Counted from the first letter of the stretch, positions 25,689 to 35,274 are shown. The stretch is DNA of 64,000 bases from UBA4644 sp034933145 (GCA_034933145.1 JAYFOA010000001.1:26847-90846); one strand, 5' to 3'. Notes: a model not told the origin generated them from the letters alone. Numbers and translations: made by a program.

Positions 25689-27317
25689 TTACTCTCTCAA
25701 CTCGACCTTGCGGATTTTTCCACTGATGGTTTTCGGCAGGGCGGCGACAAACTCCACCGACCGAATCCATTTATATTCGGCTACCCTGGCGTTGCAGAAA
25801 TCCCGGATCTCACGCTGCAGGTCTGCGGAAGGACTGGTGCCGGGCGCCGGCACGATAATCGCCTTGATCGCCTGACCCCGGAGCTTGTCCGGGATGCCTA
25901 CGACCGAGCATTCCAATACGGCGGAATGTTCCATCAGAACATTTTCGATTTCATACGGCCCCACTCGGAACCCGCACGTCTTAATGATGTCGTCAATGCG
26001 CCCGTTGAACCAGTAATACCCGTCTTCGTCCCGCCAAGCCGTATCGCCGGTATGGTAAACGCCGCCGCGCCAGACGTCCCTGTACAGTGCCGGATTGCCG
26101 TGATACCCGGTGAAAATCCCGGGCTGTACCCCGTCCTCCGGCGGCAGGAGGACAATTTCTCCAATCTCGCCGGTATCAGCCGGCTGCCCGTCCTCATTTA
26201 AAAGTTCCACGCGGTACAGCGGGGAAGGCTTGCCCAGAGAGCCGGCCTTTTTCGCCGTTCCGGCGAAATTCGCGAGGATCAGTGCCGATTCTGTCTGACC
26301 GTAGCCCTCGGCCAGCGGGATTCCGGTCTGTTCTTCAAACCTCCGGAAAATTTCCGGGTTTAACGCCTCTCCAGCAGTCGTCGCATGCCGGAGATCGGGC
26401 ATATCCTCGATGCCCTTTTTGACAAAGTATCGATAGACCGTCGGCGGCGCACAGAAACTTGTCACATGATAGCGATTGATAACCATCATCAGCTGTTTCG
26501 GCTCAAAGTTGTCAAAGTCATAGACCATGACCGCACTGCCTGCCAGCCACTGCCCGTAACTCTTTCCCCAGGAGGTCTTTGCCCAGCCGGTTTCTGCCAC
26601 CGTGAAATGCAATCCTCCGTCCTCGGCCTGTTGCCAGTACCGAGCGGTGATGATATGTGAAAGCGGGTAGGTGTGGTCGTGGGTCACGCCCTTTGGATAG
26701 CCGGTGGTTCCGGAGGTAAAATAGATAGCCAGCGGATCATGGGCAAGCGTTTCCCGGCGGGCAAGCGCCGACGGCGCCGCCTCCATGTCGGAGGTGAGGT
26801 TCCGAAAGCCGGGCACATCCTTCTGCACCGTCCACAGGAGCGTCAGGCTTTCACACATCTCCTGCGCAGCCAGCAGCTTTTGCGGCGCGTCATCCTGCGG
26901 CGTGCAGACTGCGCCCTTGATTTCGGCACTTTTGATCCGGTATGCGATGTCCTCCGCGGTGAGCATATGGGTGACGGGCACCATAACGGCCCCGAGCTTA
27001 TGCAGCGCGACTACGGTAAACCAATATTCATAGTGCCGCTTCAGCATCACCAGCACCCGGTCGCCCCTTGAGATACCGCAGCCGGCAAATACATTTGCGG
27101 CCCGGTTGCTCATCTCCTCGATATCGCGAAAGGTAAAGTGGCTCTCTGATCCCTCCGTATTACACCAGACCAGCGCCGGCTTTTCCGGCTCACTCTCCGC
27201 GATGCCGCGAACCACATCGTAGCCAAAATTGAAATTGTCCGGATAGGTCAGCCGAAATCCGGTCAGACATCCGTTTTCGTCAAACTGCTCTTCGCAGAAT
27301 TGGCGGTAAATACTCAT
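25689..27317 (-). CDS. acyl-CoA synthetase / AMP-dependent ligase, medium-chain type
   Basis: 542 residues of the ANL superfamily. The P-loop YFTSGTTGYPKG is near residue 200, the GYGQTES motif near residue 330, YHTGDTAWRD near residue 400, and the C-terminal catalytic Lys is in PKTISGKIRKVE. It resembles the ACSM-like medium-chain group, which activates fatty acids with ATP and CoA. It is the last gene of the fatty-acid operon (4-nt overlap with accA). There it may feed scavenged or branched acids into lipid synthesis; the substrate is inferred only. Confidence 0.88.
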   Translation of the reverse strand: MSIYRQFCEEQFDENGCLTGFRLTYPDNFNFGYDVVRGIAESEPEKPALVWCNTEGSESHFTFRDIEEMSNRAANVFAGCGISRGDRVLVMLKRHYEYWFTVVALHKLGAVMVPVTHMLTAEDIAYRIKSAEIKGAVCTPQDDAPQKLLAAQEMCESLTLLWTVQKDVPGFRNLTSDMEAAPSALARRETLAHDPLAIYFTSGTTGYPKGVTHDHTYPLSHIITARYWQQAEDGGLHFTVAETGWAKTSWGKSYGQWLAGSAVMVYDFDNFEPKQLMMVINRYHVTSFCAPPTVYRYFVKKGIEDMPDLRHATTAGEALNPEIFRRFEEQTGIPLAEGYGQTESALILANFAGTAKKAGSLGKPSPLYRVELLNEDGQPADTGEIGEIVLLPPEDGVQPGIFTGYHGNPALYRDVWRGGVYHTGDTAWRDEDGYYWFNGRIDDIIKTCGFRVGPYEIENVLMEHSAVLECSVVGIPDKLRGQAIKAIIVPAPGTSPSADLQREIRDFCNARVAEYKWIRSVEFVAALPKTISGKIRKVELRE

Positions 27318-28135
27318 ACTTCATTCTCCTTGCCATGGCCGGTCCCGGGAAAATTCAAGCTCCCGATCGACCGGTACTTACGATAGCGGCGCTCCGTCAG
27401 CTCTTCCGATGAAACGGAAGCCAGTGCCCGAAGCCTGTCTGTAAAGTCGTTCCGCAGCCCGATGTAAAAGGCGGGCTTCCCAAGACTCCGTTCCGAGATG
27501 ATCCGCTCGACAACGGCAAACTCGCGGGCATCCCGGGCTGTGAGCCGTAAGCTCTCCGCCGCATCCGGCGCGCGCTTTGCATCCTTCCAGAGGATGCTGG
27601 CGCAGCCCTCCGGCGAGATAACCGAGTAAATGGCGTTTTCCAGCATCCAGACCTCATCCGCCACGGCCAGCGCGAGCGCACCGCCGCTTCCTCCCTCCCC
27701 GATGAGAAGGGAAATAATTGGCGTTTTCAGCGTCATCATTTCGGAAAGGTTTTCCGCGATGGCCTGCCCCTCTCCCCGCTCCTCTGCGCCGATCCCACAG
27801 AAGGCGCCGGAAGTGTCGATCAGGCATATCACCGGTCGGTGGAATTTTTCTGCCTGCTTCATCAGGCGCAGCGCTTTGCGGTACCCTTCTGGATGGGGAG
27901 CGCCGAAATTGCGCGCCACGCGTTCCCGGCCATTATGGCCTTTTTCAATAGCGATCACCGTCACGGGAAGTCCGCTCAGCCGGGCGACACCGCCGATCAC
28001 CGCAGAATCATCACCGAACCGCCGGTCCCCGTGCAGCTCCATAAAATCCGTAAAGATATTCCGGATGCAGTCGCTGCTGGTAGGACGTCCGTTCGCCCGT
28101 GCCAGACGAACTTTTTCAAATGCGGTTTCGTTCAT
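27314..28135 (-). CDS. accA: acetyl-CoA carboxylase carboxyltransferase, alpha subunit
   Basis: 273 residues. With AccD it transfers the carboxyl group from biotin to acetyl-CoA. Motifs include VRLARANGRPTSSD, DLMELHGDR-type FMELHGDRRFGDD, the crotonase-fold oxyanion segment RPVICLIDTSGAFCG and EGGSGGALALAVAD. It is slightly shorter at the N-terminus than E. coli AccA. ATGA overlap with accD couples the two subunits. Confidence 0.95.
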   Translation of the reverse strand: MNETAFEKVRLARANGRPTSSDCIRNIFTDFMELHGDRRFGDDSAVIGGVARLSGLPVTVIAIEKGHNGRERVARNFGAPHPEGYRKALRLMKQAEKFHRPVICLIDTSGAFCGIGAEERGEGQAIAENLSEMMTLKTPIISLLIGEGGSGGALALAVADEVWMLENAIYSVISPEGCASILWKDAKRAPDAAESLRLTARDAREFAVVERIISERSLGKPAFYIGLRNDFTDRLRALASVSSEELTERRYRKYRSIGSLNFPGTGHGKENEV

Positions 28136-28986
28136 TTTGCACCTCCGCCCGTATGGAGCTTCAACAACAGGGAAACCGCGTCCTTCTGCTCCCGCCGCGA
28201 GACAATCGCATCAACAAAACCGTGCTCCAATAGGAATTCAGCCTTTTGAAACCCCTGCGGAAGCTTCTTCCGTGTCGTCTGCTCAATAACCCGCGCACCG
28301 GCAAAGCCTACCGTCGCTCCCGGTTCGGCGAGCAGAACGTCGCCTTCCATGGCAAAGCTGGCCGTGACGCCGCCGGTGGTAGGATCCGTGAGAACGGTGA
28401 GGTAAAAGAGGCCAAGATCGGAATGCCGTTTGACGGCACCGCTGGTCTTGGCCATCTGCATCAGCGAGAAAAGGCCTTCCTGCATGCGAGCCCCGCCGGA
28501 AACGGTATACCCGACGACGGGCAGCCTCTGCACGGCGGCATACTCAAACAGACGCGTGATCTTTTCCCCGACGGCTGTGCCCATACTCCCCATCATGAAA
28601 AAAGGTTCCATGATAAAAAGACAGCAGGGCGTACCCCCGATCTCCGCCGTCCCGCACACGACGGCTTCCGCTTCACCGGAAGCGTTCCGCGCCGCTGCAA
28701 GTTTTTCACTATACCCGGGAAAGGAAAGCGGGTCACGAGGCATAAGATCCCGGTCCATTTCCGCAAAGGTCCCCTCATCGGTGATAAAGGCGACGCGCTG
28801 CCGCGCATTCATGCGGAAATGATAGCCGCAGGAACAGGTATGAAAATTCCCCAGAATTTCGCTCAGCGGAACCTGCTTCCGACAGCCCGGGCACAGCTCC
28901 GAGAGCATTTCCCCGGCGTCCGCCGCGCCCCGGCCGGTTTTTTCCAGCTCATTTTTCGGCTGATACAGAAAACGGACAAAAGACAA
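28132..28986 (-). CDS. accD: acetyl-CoA carboxylase carboxyltransferase, beta subunit
   Basis: 284 residues. A Zn ribbon (CPGCRKQV and CSCGYHF, near residues 32-55) and the carboxyltransferase core (YTVSGGARMQEGLFSLMQMAKT) are typical of AccD. The start is read as TTG at 28986, because GAGGTGA lies upstream and because the ATG further back would put 98 bases inside accC. It pairs with AccA. Confidence 0.93.
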   Translation of the reverse strand: MSFVRFLYQPKNELEKTGRGAADAGEMLSELCPGCRKQVPLSEILGNFHTCSCGYHFRMNARQRVAFITDEGTFAEMDRDLMPRDPLSFPGYSEKLAAARNASGEAEAVVCGTAEIGGTPCCLFIMEPFFMMGSMGTAVGEKITRLFEYAAVQRLPVVGYTVSGGARMQEGLFSLMQMAKTSGAVKRHSDLGLFYLTVLTDPTTGGVTASFAMEGDVLLAEPGATVGFAGARVIEQTTRKKLPQGFQKAEFLLEHGFVDAIVSRREQKDAVSLLLKLHTGGGAK

Positions 28987-28996
28987 GTGCGTCACC

Positions 28997-30301
28997 TCAC
29001 GTTCCGATAAGCCCCAGCAGATAGTCCCCGCGTAAAAAGGCGTCGCTGCCAATCCGGTCAATCTGCTCTTTTGTATTGTTTGGCACGCCCTCAATCACAA
29101 GCTCGCAGAGTGCGGCCTTCATTTTTCGGATGGCCTCTTCCCGCGTTCCGGCAAGCACGATGAGCTTTCCGATCAGCGAATCATACTGCGGCGGGACATA
29201 CGCGCCAGTAAAGAGAAAACTGTCAAAGCGGACAAAGGGGCCGCCCGGCACATGCAGGAACTCGACCGTGCCCGGAGCCAGCGCGTTGATGCGGCACTCA
29301 ATGGATGAACCCTTTAAGCTTACATCCTGCTGTGAAAAATTAAGCGGGATACCCGCGGAAACACGGATCTGCCACTTGACAAGGTCAATGCCTGTAAGGC
29401 ATTCGGTCACGGCGTGCTCCACCTGCAATCGGACGTTCATCTCCATAAAATAATAATTTCCGGCCCTATCCAGAAGAAACTCCAGCGTCCCAACACCCGA
29501 ATAGCCAAGCTGTTTCACCGCCTCGACGGCTTGCTCCGTCATCCGGCGCCGCAGCGCCTCCGTCACTGCGGGGGATGGCGATTCCTCAATCAGCTTCTGA
29601 TTCCGCTGCTGCAGGGAGCAGTCCCGCTCCCCTAGGCAGACGACATGGCCGTACTGATCCGCGAGGATCTGCAGCTCAATATGCTTTGCGGGGGAAATGT
29701 ATTTTTCCAGATAAACAGCCCCGTCGCCGAAAGCCGCCATCCCCTCCGCCGCGGCGGAGAGGTACGCCTTTTCCAGCTCCGTCCCGTCCTTCACGAGGCG
29801 AATTCCCCGGCCCCCGCCGCCGGCGCGTGCTTTCAGCATCACCGGACAGCCAATCTTTTCGGCGGCTTCGGCAGCCTCCGGGAGCGTGCCGAGAATCCCC
29901 GTCCCGGGGATCACAGGAAGGCCTGCCTGTTCCATCCTGGCCTTCACCTGTTCTTTGTCACCCAGCGCCCGCATGTTCTCAACCGAAGGCCCGATAAATA
30001 CCAGGCCGTTTTCCCGGCATCTCTCCGCAAAGCGCGCATTCTCCGACAAAAAACCATAGCCCGGATGGATCGCTTGTGCGCCGGAGGCCAGCGCCGCGCC
30101 GATGATGCTGTCCGCATTCAGATAGCTTTCGGCGGCCGGCGCCCGCCCGATGCAGTAGCTTTCATCCGCAAGGGTTGTATGCAGCGCTCCCGCGTCGGCC
30201 TCCGAATAGACTGCGACCGAAATAATACCCATTTCCTTGCAGGCCCGAATGATGCGAACCGCGATCTCTCCCCGGTTCGCCACCAACAATTTGGAAAACA
30301 T
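28997..30301 (-). CDS. accC: biotin carboxylase subunit of acetyl-CoA carboxylase
   Basis: 434 residues. It carboxylates the biotin on AccB with ATP and bicarbonate. The motifs LLVANRGEIAVRIIRACKEMG (N-terminus), the ATP-grasp Gly-rich loop ARAGGGGRGIR near residue 165, and EMNVRLQVEHAVTE near residue 288 are clear. It has GGCAGGAG upstream and lies 3 bases after fabZ. Confidence 0.96.
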   Translation of the reverse strand: MFSKLLVANRGEIAVRIIRACKEMGIISVAVYSEADAGALHTTLADESYCIGRAPAAESYLNADSIIGAALASGAQAIHPGYGFLSENARFAERCRENGLVFIGPSVENMRALGDKEQVKARMEQAGLPVIPGTGILGTLPEAAEAAEKIGCPVMLKARAGGGGRGIRLVKDGTELEKAYLSAAAEGMAAFGDGAVYLEKYISPAKHIELQILADQYGHVVCLGERDCSLQQRNQKLIEESPSPAVTEALRRRMTEQAVEAVKQLGYSGVGTLEFLLDRAGNYYFMEMNVRLQVEHAVTECLTGIDLVKWQIRVSAGIPLNFSQQDVSLKGSSIECRINALAPGTVEFLHVPGGPFVRFDSFLFTGAYVPPQYDSLIGKLIVLAGTREEAIRKMKAALCELVIEGVPNNTKEQIDRIGSDAFLRGDYLLGLIGT

Positions 30302-30304
30302 GTG

Positions 30305-30724
30305 CTATACTCCTGCCATTGCGAAGGAAAACTCAGCCTCGACGCAGAGTTTTCCCGCCACAAAGCCTTTTCCTTCGGCAAAATAGAAAGGCGGCTTTGC
30401 CCGTTTGATCCGGCACACGGTCTCAAAAGTATCGCCTGGCCGGACCGGTGACCGGAATTTGACGTTATTGAGCCCGGTAAATACCGGCAGCAGCTTCCCT
30501 TCCCCTGTTTCACCGTTCAATAACACGCAGGCGGATTGCGCCAGCATTTCACATTGGATTACGCCAGGGACGATAGGATTTCCGGGAAAATGCCCGTCGA
30601 GAAACCATTCGTCCCCGCGCACATGATAGCTGCCATAGGCCGTATCGGCTTCCCGACGCGCTTCTTCCAGCAGCAGCATGCTTCCCCGGTGAGGAAGCAT
30701 GCTTTCCAATTCTTTTCGGTTCAT
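30305..30724 (-). CDS. fabZ: 3-hydroxyacyl-ACP dehydratase
   Basis: 139 residues with the hot-dog fold. It dehydrates beta-hydroxyacyl-ACP in each elongation round. The catalytic His is in DGHFPGNPIVPGV and the catalytic Glu in IQCEMLAQSA, as in FabZ. A GGGAGGAAC ribosome site precedes the ATG; it overlaps accB by 4 nt. Confidence 0.94.
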   Translation of the reverse strand: MNRKELESMLPHRGSMLLLEEARREADTAYGSYHVRGDEWFLDGHFPGNPIVPGVIQCEMLAQSACVLLNGETGEGKLLPVFTGLNNVKFRSPVRPGDTFETVCRIKRAKPPFYFAEGKGFVAGKLCVEAEFSFAMAGV

Positions 30725-31140
30725 TTTTGTTCCTCCCGCAGCCGGAACAGCACATGGCCGAAATCGACCACAGCACCATCCTCGGCGCAGATTTCCGCAA
30801 TGACCCCGCCTTTTTCCGCGACGATCTCATTCATCAGCTTCATTGCCTCAATGATACAGAGAACATCGCCCGCACGCACGGTATCCCCCACCCGGACGAA
30901 AGGCGCCGCATCCTCCGCGGGAGCGTGATAAAACACGCCTACCATCGGCGATCGCACCTCCAGAAAGCCGGAGGTGGGCCCGGTGGCGGCCAAAGGGGAC
31001 GCCGCCGGCTTCTGCACATTCGGCGCCGCGGATTCGCTCCGCTCGAGCCGGACCGTGACGCCGTCCTCGTTGATTTCGAGGCCGGAAAGACCAAGCTCAC
31101 CCATCAGATCCGCATATTTGCGGATTTTTGCTTCTTCCAT
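30721..31140 (-). CDS. accB: biotin carboxyl carrier protein of acetyl-CoA carboxylase
   Basis: 139 residues. The biotin-acceptor Lys is in IIEAMKLMNEI near residue 105, inside a C-terminal lipoyl/biotinyl domain (RSPMVGVFYHAP onward). A Pro/Ala linker precedes it. The ATG at 31140 follows GGAAGGTG; the upstream nine codons overlap fabF and are not used. Confidence 0.95.
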   Translation of the reverse strand: MEEAKIRKYADLMGELGLSGLEINEDGVTVRLERSESAAPNVQKPAASPLAATGPTSGFLEVRSPMVGVFYHAPAEDAAPFVRVGDTVRAGDVLCIIEAMKLMNEIVAEKGGVIAEICAEDGAVVDFGHVLFRLREEQK

Positions 31141-31142
31141 GG

Positions 31143-32372
31143 TCACACCTTCCTGAATGCAAGACACGCATTATGCCCGCCGAAGCCCAGGGAATTGGAC
31201 AGCGCCAAATCAATTTCGGCACCGATGGCCCGACACGGAACATAGTTCAAATCGCAGGCGGGGTCCTGCTCATGCAGATTGATCGTGGGCGGGATCCTGC
31301 CGTCATTAAGCGCCTTCAGACAGACGATGGCCTCCGCAGCCCCCGCTGCGCCCAGCATATGCCCCGTCATGGACTTGGTGGAGCTGACGAGAACTTCCGC
31401 AGCCTTTTCCCCGCCGAACGCCTTTTTAATCGCCTCGGTCTCCACCGTATCGTTAAGGGGTGTGCCGGTGCCGTGTGCATTGACGTACACCCTTTCCGTA
31501 CCAAGATAGCCCGCCTCGGCAAGCGCGTCGGTCATGGCGCGCGCACCGCCGGCGGCATCGGGCCTGGGCGCCGTAATATGATAGGCGTCGCAGGTAGAGC
31601 CGTAACCGCAAATCTCGCCGTAAATGGTTGCGCCCCGGCCCGCGGCATGCTCATATTCCTCCAAAACGAGGGCGGCGCCGCCTTCTCCGATGACGAAGCC
31701 ACCCCGGCGGCGGTCAAAGGGAAGAGATGCGGCATCCGGATCTTCTGAGACCGAAAGCGCCTGCATATTGGCAAAGCCTGCCACGCCGCATTCCGTAATG
31801 GCGGCCTCTGCTCCACCAGCGATGACGGCATCCGCATACCCGTGTCGGATTGCGCGAAGCGCTTCACCAATGGCGTTTGAGCCGGAAGCACAGGCGGTGA
31901 CCGCAGGCATGGCAGCCCCCTGACAATTAAACCGGATCGCAATCAGGCCGGAAGCCATGTTCGCAATCAGCATGGGGATAAAGTAAGGAGATACCCGCCG
32001 CGGGCCATGAACCCGCAGCTTTTCATATTCCTGCCCGAAGGTCTCAATCCCGCCGATGCCGGTCCCCATATATACGCCGATGCGCTCCGGAGGCAGGGTG
32101 CCGACGATTCCGCTCTCTGCTGCCGCCTGACACGCAGCCGCAAGGGCGTACTGCGCATGCAGATCGCTCTTCAGCATATCTGATTTTTCCATATATTGTC
32201 TGGCGTCGAAATCTTTGACCTCGGCCGCCAGCTTTGCCTTGTGCCGTTCGGTATCAAATCTGGTGATCGGCCCAATGCCGTTTCTGCCAGCCAGCAGACT
32301 CTGCCAGAACGTATCCACCGAATTCCCTACCGGGCTGATGATTCCCATGCCCGTCACAACGACTCTACGCAA
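31143..32372 (-). CDS. fabF: beta-ketoacyl-ACP synthase II
   Basis: 409 residues. It condenses malonyl-ACP with acyl-ACP. The Cys-His-His triad is visible: Cys in VTACASGSNAIG near residue 162, His in NAHGTGTPLND near residue 301 and His in SMTGHMLGAAG near residue 337. The start is TTG, with AAGGAGG 7 nt upstream. FabH, the initiating synthase, is not in this operon. Confidence 0.96.
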   Translation of the reverse strand: MRRVVVTGMGIISPVGNSVDTFWQSLLAGRNGIGPITRFDTERHKAKLAAEVKDFDARQYMEKSDMLKSDLHAQYALAAACQAAAESGIVGTLPPERIGVYMGTGIGGIETFGQEYEKLRVHGPRRVSPYFIPMLIANMASGLIAIRFNCQGAAMPAVTACASGSNAIGEALRAIRHGYADAVIAGGAEAAITECGVAGFANMQALSVSEDPDAASLPFDRRRGGFVIGEGGAALVLEEYEHAAGRGATIYGEICGYGSTCDAYHITAPRPDAAGGARAMTDALAEAGYLGTERVYVNAHGTGTPLNDTVETEAIKKAFGGEKAAEVLVSSTKSMTGHMLGAAGAAEAIVCLKALNDGRIPPTINLHEQDPACDLNYVPCRAIGAEIDLALSNSLGFGGHNACLAFRKV

Positions 32373-32384
32373 CTGTATTCCTCC

Positions 32385-33122
32385 TTACATGGCCAGCCCG
32401 CCGTCGACGCGCAGCACTTCACCGGTGATATAGTCCGCGCCGGGGCCGGCGAGAAACGCGACTGCCTCCGCCACATCCTCCGGCGTGCCGGGCCGGCCCA
32501 GCGGAATTCCGGACAAAAGCCCGGATTCCGCGTTTAAATCTTTTGTCATATCTGTCTGGATGAAGCCGGGGGCGATTGCATTGCAGGTAATGTTTTTCCC
32601 GGAAAGCTCCCGGGCGACCGCCTTGGTCAGGCCGACCAGTCCCGCCTTTGCTGCGGCATAATTTACCTGGCCTGCATTCCCCGTCAGTCCGACGACCGAG
32701 CCAATGTTGATAATTTTCCCGCCTTTGTTCCGGATCAAAATAGGACTGCAGTGCCGGATCATATTGAAAGCGCCCTTAAGGTTCACCGCCAGGACATCAT
32801 CGAAATCCTTTTCCCGCATCACCGCGACAAGACCGTCCCGTGTGATGCCAGCGTTATTTACCAAAATATCGATCGTTCCGAATACGGCTTTGATCTCCGC
32901 AACCGTCTGTTTCACTGCACTGAAATCCGACGTGTCACAGCACAGCGGAACGGCCTTGATTCCGTTTGTCTCAGCGCAGACGCGGCAGACCTCTTCGGCC
33001 GCCGCATGGTTCTGCGCATAAATCACGGCAATATTCGCACCAAGCGATGCAAATTTCCGTGCAATTGCAGCGCCAATCCCCCGGGAAGCGCCGGTGATCA
33101 CAACTGTTTTCCCGTTCAGCAT
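32385..33122 (-). CDS. fabG: 3-oxoacyl-ACP reductase
   Basis: 245 residues of the SDR family. It has the NADPH-binding GASRGIGAA, NNAGITRDGL, and the catalytic Ser-Tyr-Lys in INIGSVVG and NYAAAKAGL. It overlaps fabD by 7 nt. It reduces 3-oxoacyl-ACP with NADPH. Confidence 0.95.
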   Translation of the reverse strand: MLNGKTVVITGASRGIGAAIARKFASLGANIAVIYAQNHAAAEEVCRVCAETNGIKAVPLCCDTSDFSAVKQTVAEIKAVFGTIDILVNNAGITRDGLVAVMREKDFDDVLAVNLKGAFNMIRHCSPILIRNKGGKIINIGSVVGLTGNAGQVNYAAAKAGLVGLTKAVARELSGKNITCNAIAPGFIQTDMTKDLNAESGLLSGIPLGRPGTPEDVAEAVAFLAGPGADYITGEVLRVDGGLAM

Positions 33123-34033
33123 CCCGCTGCCTCCCGCACGGCCTCTTCCAGGCTCTCGCAGTCCTCCACATGAAGGGTACGGACGGAGGCGTCGATTTTT
33201 CCGATCAGACCGCAGAGGGTCTTTCCCGGCCCGATCTCAATAAACGTATCGGCACCGTCCCGGATCATACTGCCGACCACATCCTGCCACCGGACGGGCG
33301 TGCATATCTGTTTTCCCAGAAGCTCTGCGAAATTGTCTCCATACACCTGTCCGGTGCAGTTGGAATACAAGGGTACGGCCGGCTTCCGGAAAGAAAGGGA
33401 TGCGGCTGCCTTTTCAAATTCGGCCGCGGCCTGTGCCATCAGAGGCGAATGAAACCCGCCCCGGACGCGCAGCGGCAATGCCCGGCCGCCGGCGGCCTTT
33501 ACGTCGCCGCAGAAGGCCGCAAGCTCCTCCTCCAGCCCGGATACCACGATCTGTCCCGGACAGTTGTCGTTGGCCGGATATACATGTGCATACTGACTGC
33601 AAAGGCGCCCGACGGTATCCGCATCCAGCCGGAGGACGGCCGCCATACCGCTCCGGCTTTTTTCAGCGTCCCGCTGCATGAGCTCTCCGCGAAGACAGAC
33701 GAGGCGGAATCCCTCCTCATATGTCAGCGCACCGGAAAAAATCATTGCCGCCAGTTCCCCGAGTGAATGCCCGGCGAGCATATCTGCCCGGATGCCGGCC
33801 GCAGAGAGCGCGGCCGCAGCTGCCAGTTCTGCTGTTAATACGCAGGGCTGCGTATTCTTCGTTTCCGCCAGTTCCTCTTCCGGCCCGCTAAAGCACTGCC
33901 GCGACGTCTCGGGCCGCAGCAGATCGGCATGCCGGAATATATCGGCCGCCGCGGGGGAATAGGCGGCAAGTTCCTTGCCCATACCCGCATACTGTGCCCC
34001 CTGACCGGGAAACACAAACGCTATTTTACCCAT
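33116..34033 (-). CDS. fabD: malonyl-CoA:ACP transacylase
   Basis: 305 residues. FPGQGAQYAGMG opens the protein, the nucleophile Ser is in AGHSLGELAA near residue 89, and the catalytic His lies in RGGFHSPLM. It loads malonyl groups on ACP for FabF. It overlaps fabK by 13 nt and fabG by 7 nt. Confidence 0.95.
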   Translation of the reverse strand: MGKIAFVFPGQGAQYAGMGKELAAYSPAAADIFRHADLLRPETSRQCFSGPEEELAETKNTQPCVLTAELAAAAALSAAGIRADMLAGHSLGELAAMIFSGALTYEEGFRLVCLRGELMQRDAEKSRSGMAAVLRLDADTVGRLCSQYAHVYPANDNCPGQIVVSGLEEELAAFCGDVKAAGGRALPLRVRGGFHSPLMAQAAAEFEKAAASLSFRKPAVPLYSNCTGQVYGDNFAELLGKQICTPVRWQDVVGSMIRDGADTFIEIGPGKTLCGLIGKIDASVRTLHVEDCESLEEAVREAAGC

Positions 34034-34965
34034 CGGCAGGCTCCCTTCAGCACGGCTTCGGCCTCTTCCATGACCTCATGAACGATCTCCGCTGCCGGCT
34101 GCTCTTTACGAACCATGGACGCGATCTGACCGGCGAGGAAGCAGCCCTTTTTAACGTCACCTTCCTGTACCGCCAGGCGAAGCGCCCCGGCACCCATCGC
34201 TTCCAACTCCTCATCGGAGATGCTCCCGGCTTCCGCCTTGGCATAGTCACGGGAAAACGGAGTCTTCAGGCTCCGGACCGGATGTCCGAGCCGTCTTCCC
34301 GTCACGACCGTCGAAAGGTCGGTCGCGCCAAGGATCTTTTCTTTATAATTCTTGTGGACGGAACATTCATGCGCGGACAAAAACCGGGTGCCCATCTGAA
34401 TTCCTTGGGCTCCGAGCATGAACGCCGCGGCGGCGCCCCTGCCGTCAGCGATGCCGCCAGCCGCAACGACAGGTACTGTCACCGCGTCGCAGACCTGCGG
34501 GACAAGCACCATGGTGGATAATTCACCGATATGCCCGCCGCTTTCGCCTCCCTCAGCAATCACCGCTGAGGCTCCCAGCCTCTGCATCAGTTTTGCCATT
34601 GCGACCGAAGCGACCACGGGGATTACCCGAATCCCGGCGGCCTTCCATTCCTCCATGAATTTGGCAGGGTTTCCCGCTCCGGTGGTCACCACGGCGACTT
34701 GCTCCTCTGCAGCAACCTTCGCTACCTCTTCGGCGTAGGGACTGAGCAGCATAATATTTACGCCGAAGGGCCGGCCCGTCAGCGTCCGCGCCGTACGGAT
34801 CTGCTGCCGCACATATTCCCCGGGGGCGTTTCCGGCAGCAATAATGCCGAGGCCGCCGCCCTCTGAGACGGCAGAGGCCAGCCTACCATCCGAGATCCAT
34901 GCCATCCCCCCCTGAAACAATGGGAGATCAATGCCCAGCAGGGCGCAAATTTCCGTTTTGATCAT
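34021..34965 (-). CDS. fabK: enoyl-ACP reductase II (FMN-dependent)
   Basis: 314 residues with the nitronate-monooxygenase-like TIM barrel. FPLFQGGMAW-type LPLFQGGMAWISDG opens the barrel, and the FMN phosphate site follows in AAGGIADGRGAAAAFMLGAQGIQMGTRF-like segments near residue 185. It performs the last reduction of each elongation cycle. It replaces FabI, which predicts resistance of this step to triclosan. The ATG at 34965 lies 4 bases after the acpP stop; an upstream frame over acpP is rejected. Confidence 0.94.
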   Translation of the reverse strand: MIKTEICALLGIDLPLFQGGMAWISDGRLASAVSEGGGLGIIAAGNAPGEYVRQQIRTARTLTGRPFGVNIMLLSPYAEEVAKVAAEEQVAVVTTGAGNPAKFMEEWKAAGIRVIPVVASVAMAKLMQRLGASAVIAEGGESGGHIGELSTMVLVPQVCDAVTVPVVAAGGIADGRGAAAAFMLGAQGIQMGTRFLSAHECSVHKNYKEKILGATDLSTVVTGRRLGHPVRSLKTPFSRDYAKAEAGSISDEELEAMGAGALRLAVQEGDVKKGCFLAGQIASMVRKEQPAAEIVHEVMEEAEAVLKGACRWVK

Positions 34966-34969
34966 CGAA

Positions 34970-35194
34970 TCAGTCTTTGCACTTTTCTTCAATGAACCGG
35001 ACAAGGTCGCCCACCGTCTCCACCTTCTGGTCAAGCTCCAGCTCACGGCCTACCTTGTCTTCGATATTCATCAGCATCTCGACCGTGTCGAGGGAGTCTA
35101 TACCGAGTTCTTTAAACCGGCTTTCCATTTTGATTTCGGACACATCGCAATCCAGATGTTCCGCGAGCAGTCCCGCCACTGTTTCAAAAATCAT
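34970..35194 (-). CDS. acpP: acyl carrier protein
   Basis: 74 residues, acidic. The phosphopantetheine Ser is in LGIDSLDTVEML near residue 36. It is the first gene of the fatty-acid operon, which is unusual compared with the common fabD-fabG-acpP-fabF order. GAGGGC lies upstream of the ATG at 35194. The leader to the promoter is about 75 bases. Confidence 0.95.
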   Translation of the reverse strand: MIFETVAGLLAEHLDCDVSEIKMESRFKELGIDSLDTVEMLMNIEDKVGRELELDQKVETVGDLVRFIEEKCKD

Positions 35195-35249
35195 ATAAAT
35201 GCCCTCCAATAAACGTATTTTTTCTTTTTCCCACAAAAAAATGCGGGCA

Positions 35250-35266
35250 TGTTATCAGCGATAACA
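35250..35266. promoter_or_regulatory. palindromic operator at the fatty-acid operon promoter
   Basis: TGTTATCAGCGATAACA: perfect 7-bp arms around AGC, flanked by GCGG and CCGC that extend the symmetry. It covers the expected transcription start, 8 bp downstream of the -10 box, so a bound protein would block initiation. The TetR regulator encoded just upstream is the best candidate. Confidence 0.7.
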
Positions 35267-35274
35267 TATCCGCA

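Noticed and set aside
25438..25770. 110-codon minus-strand frame after the acyl-CoA ligase
   Set aside because: Starts inside the ligase gene, is very basic and has no motif or ribosome site near an inner ATG.
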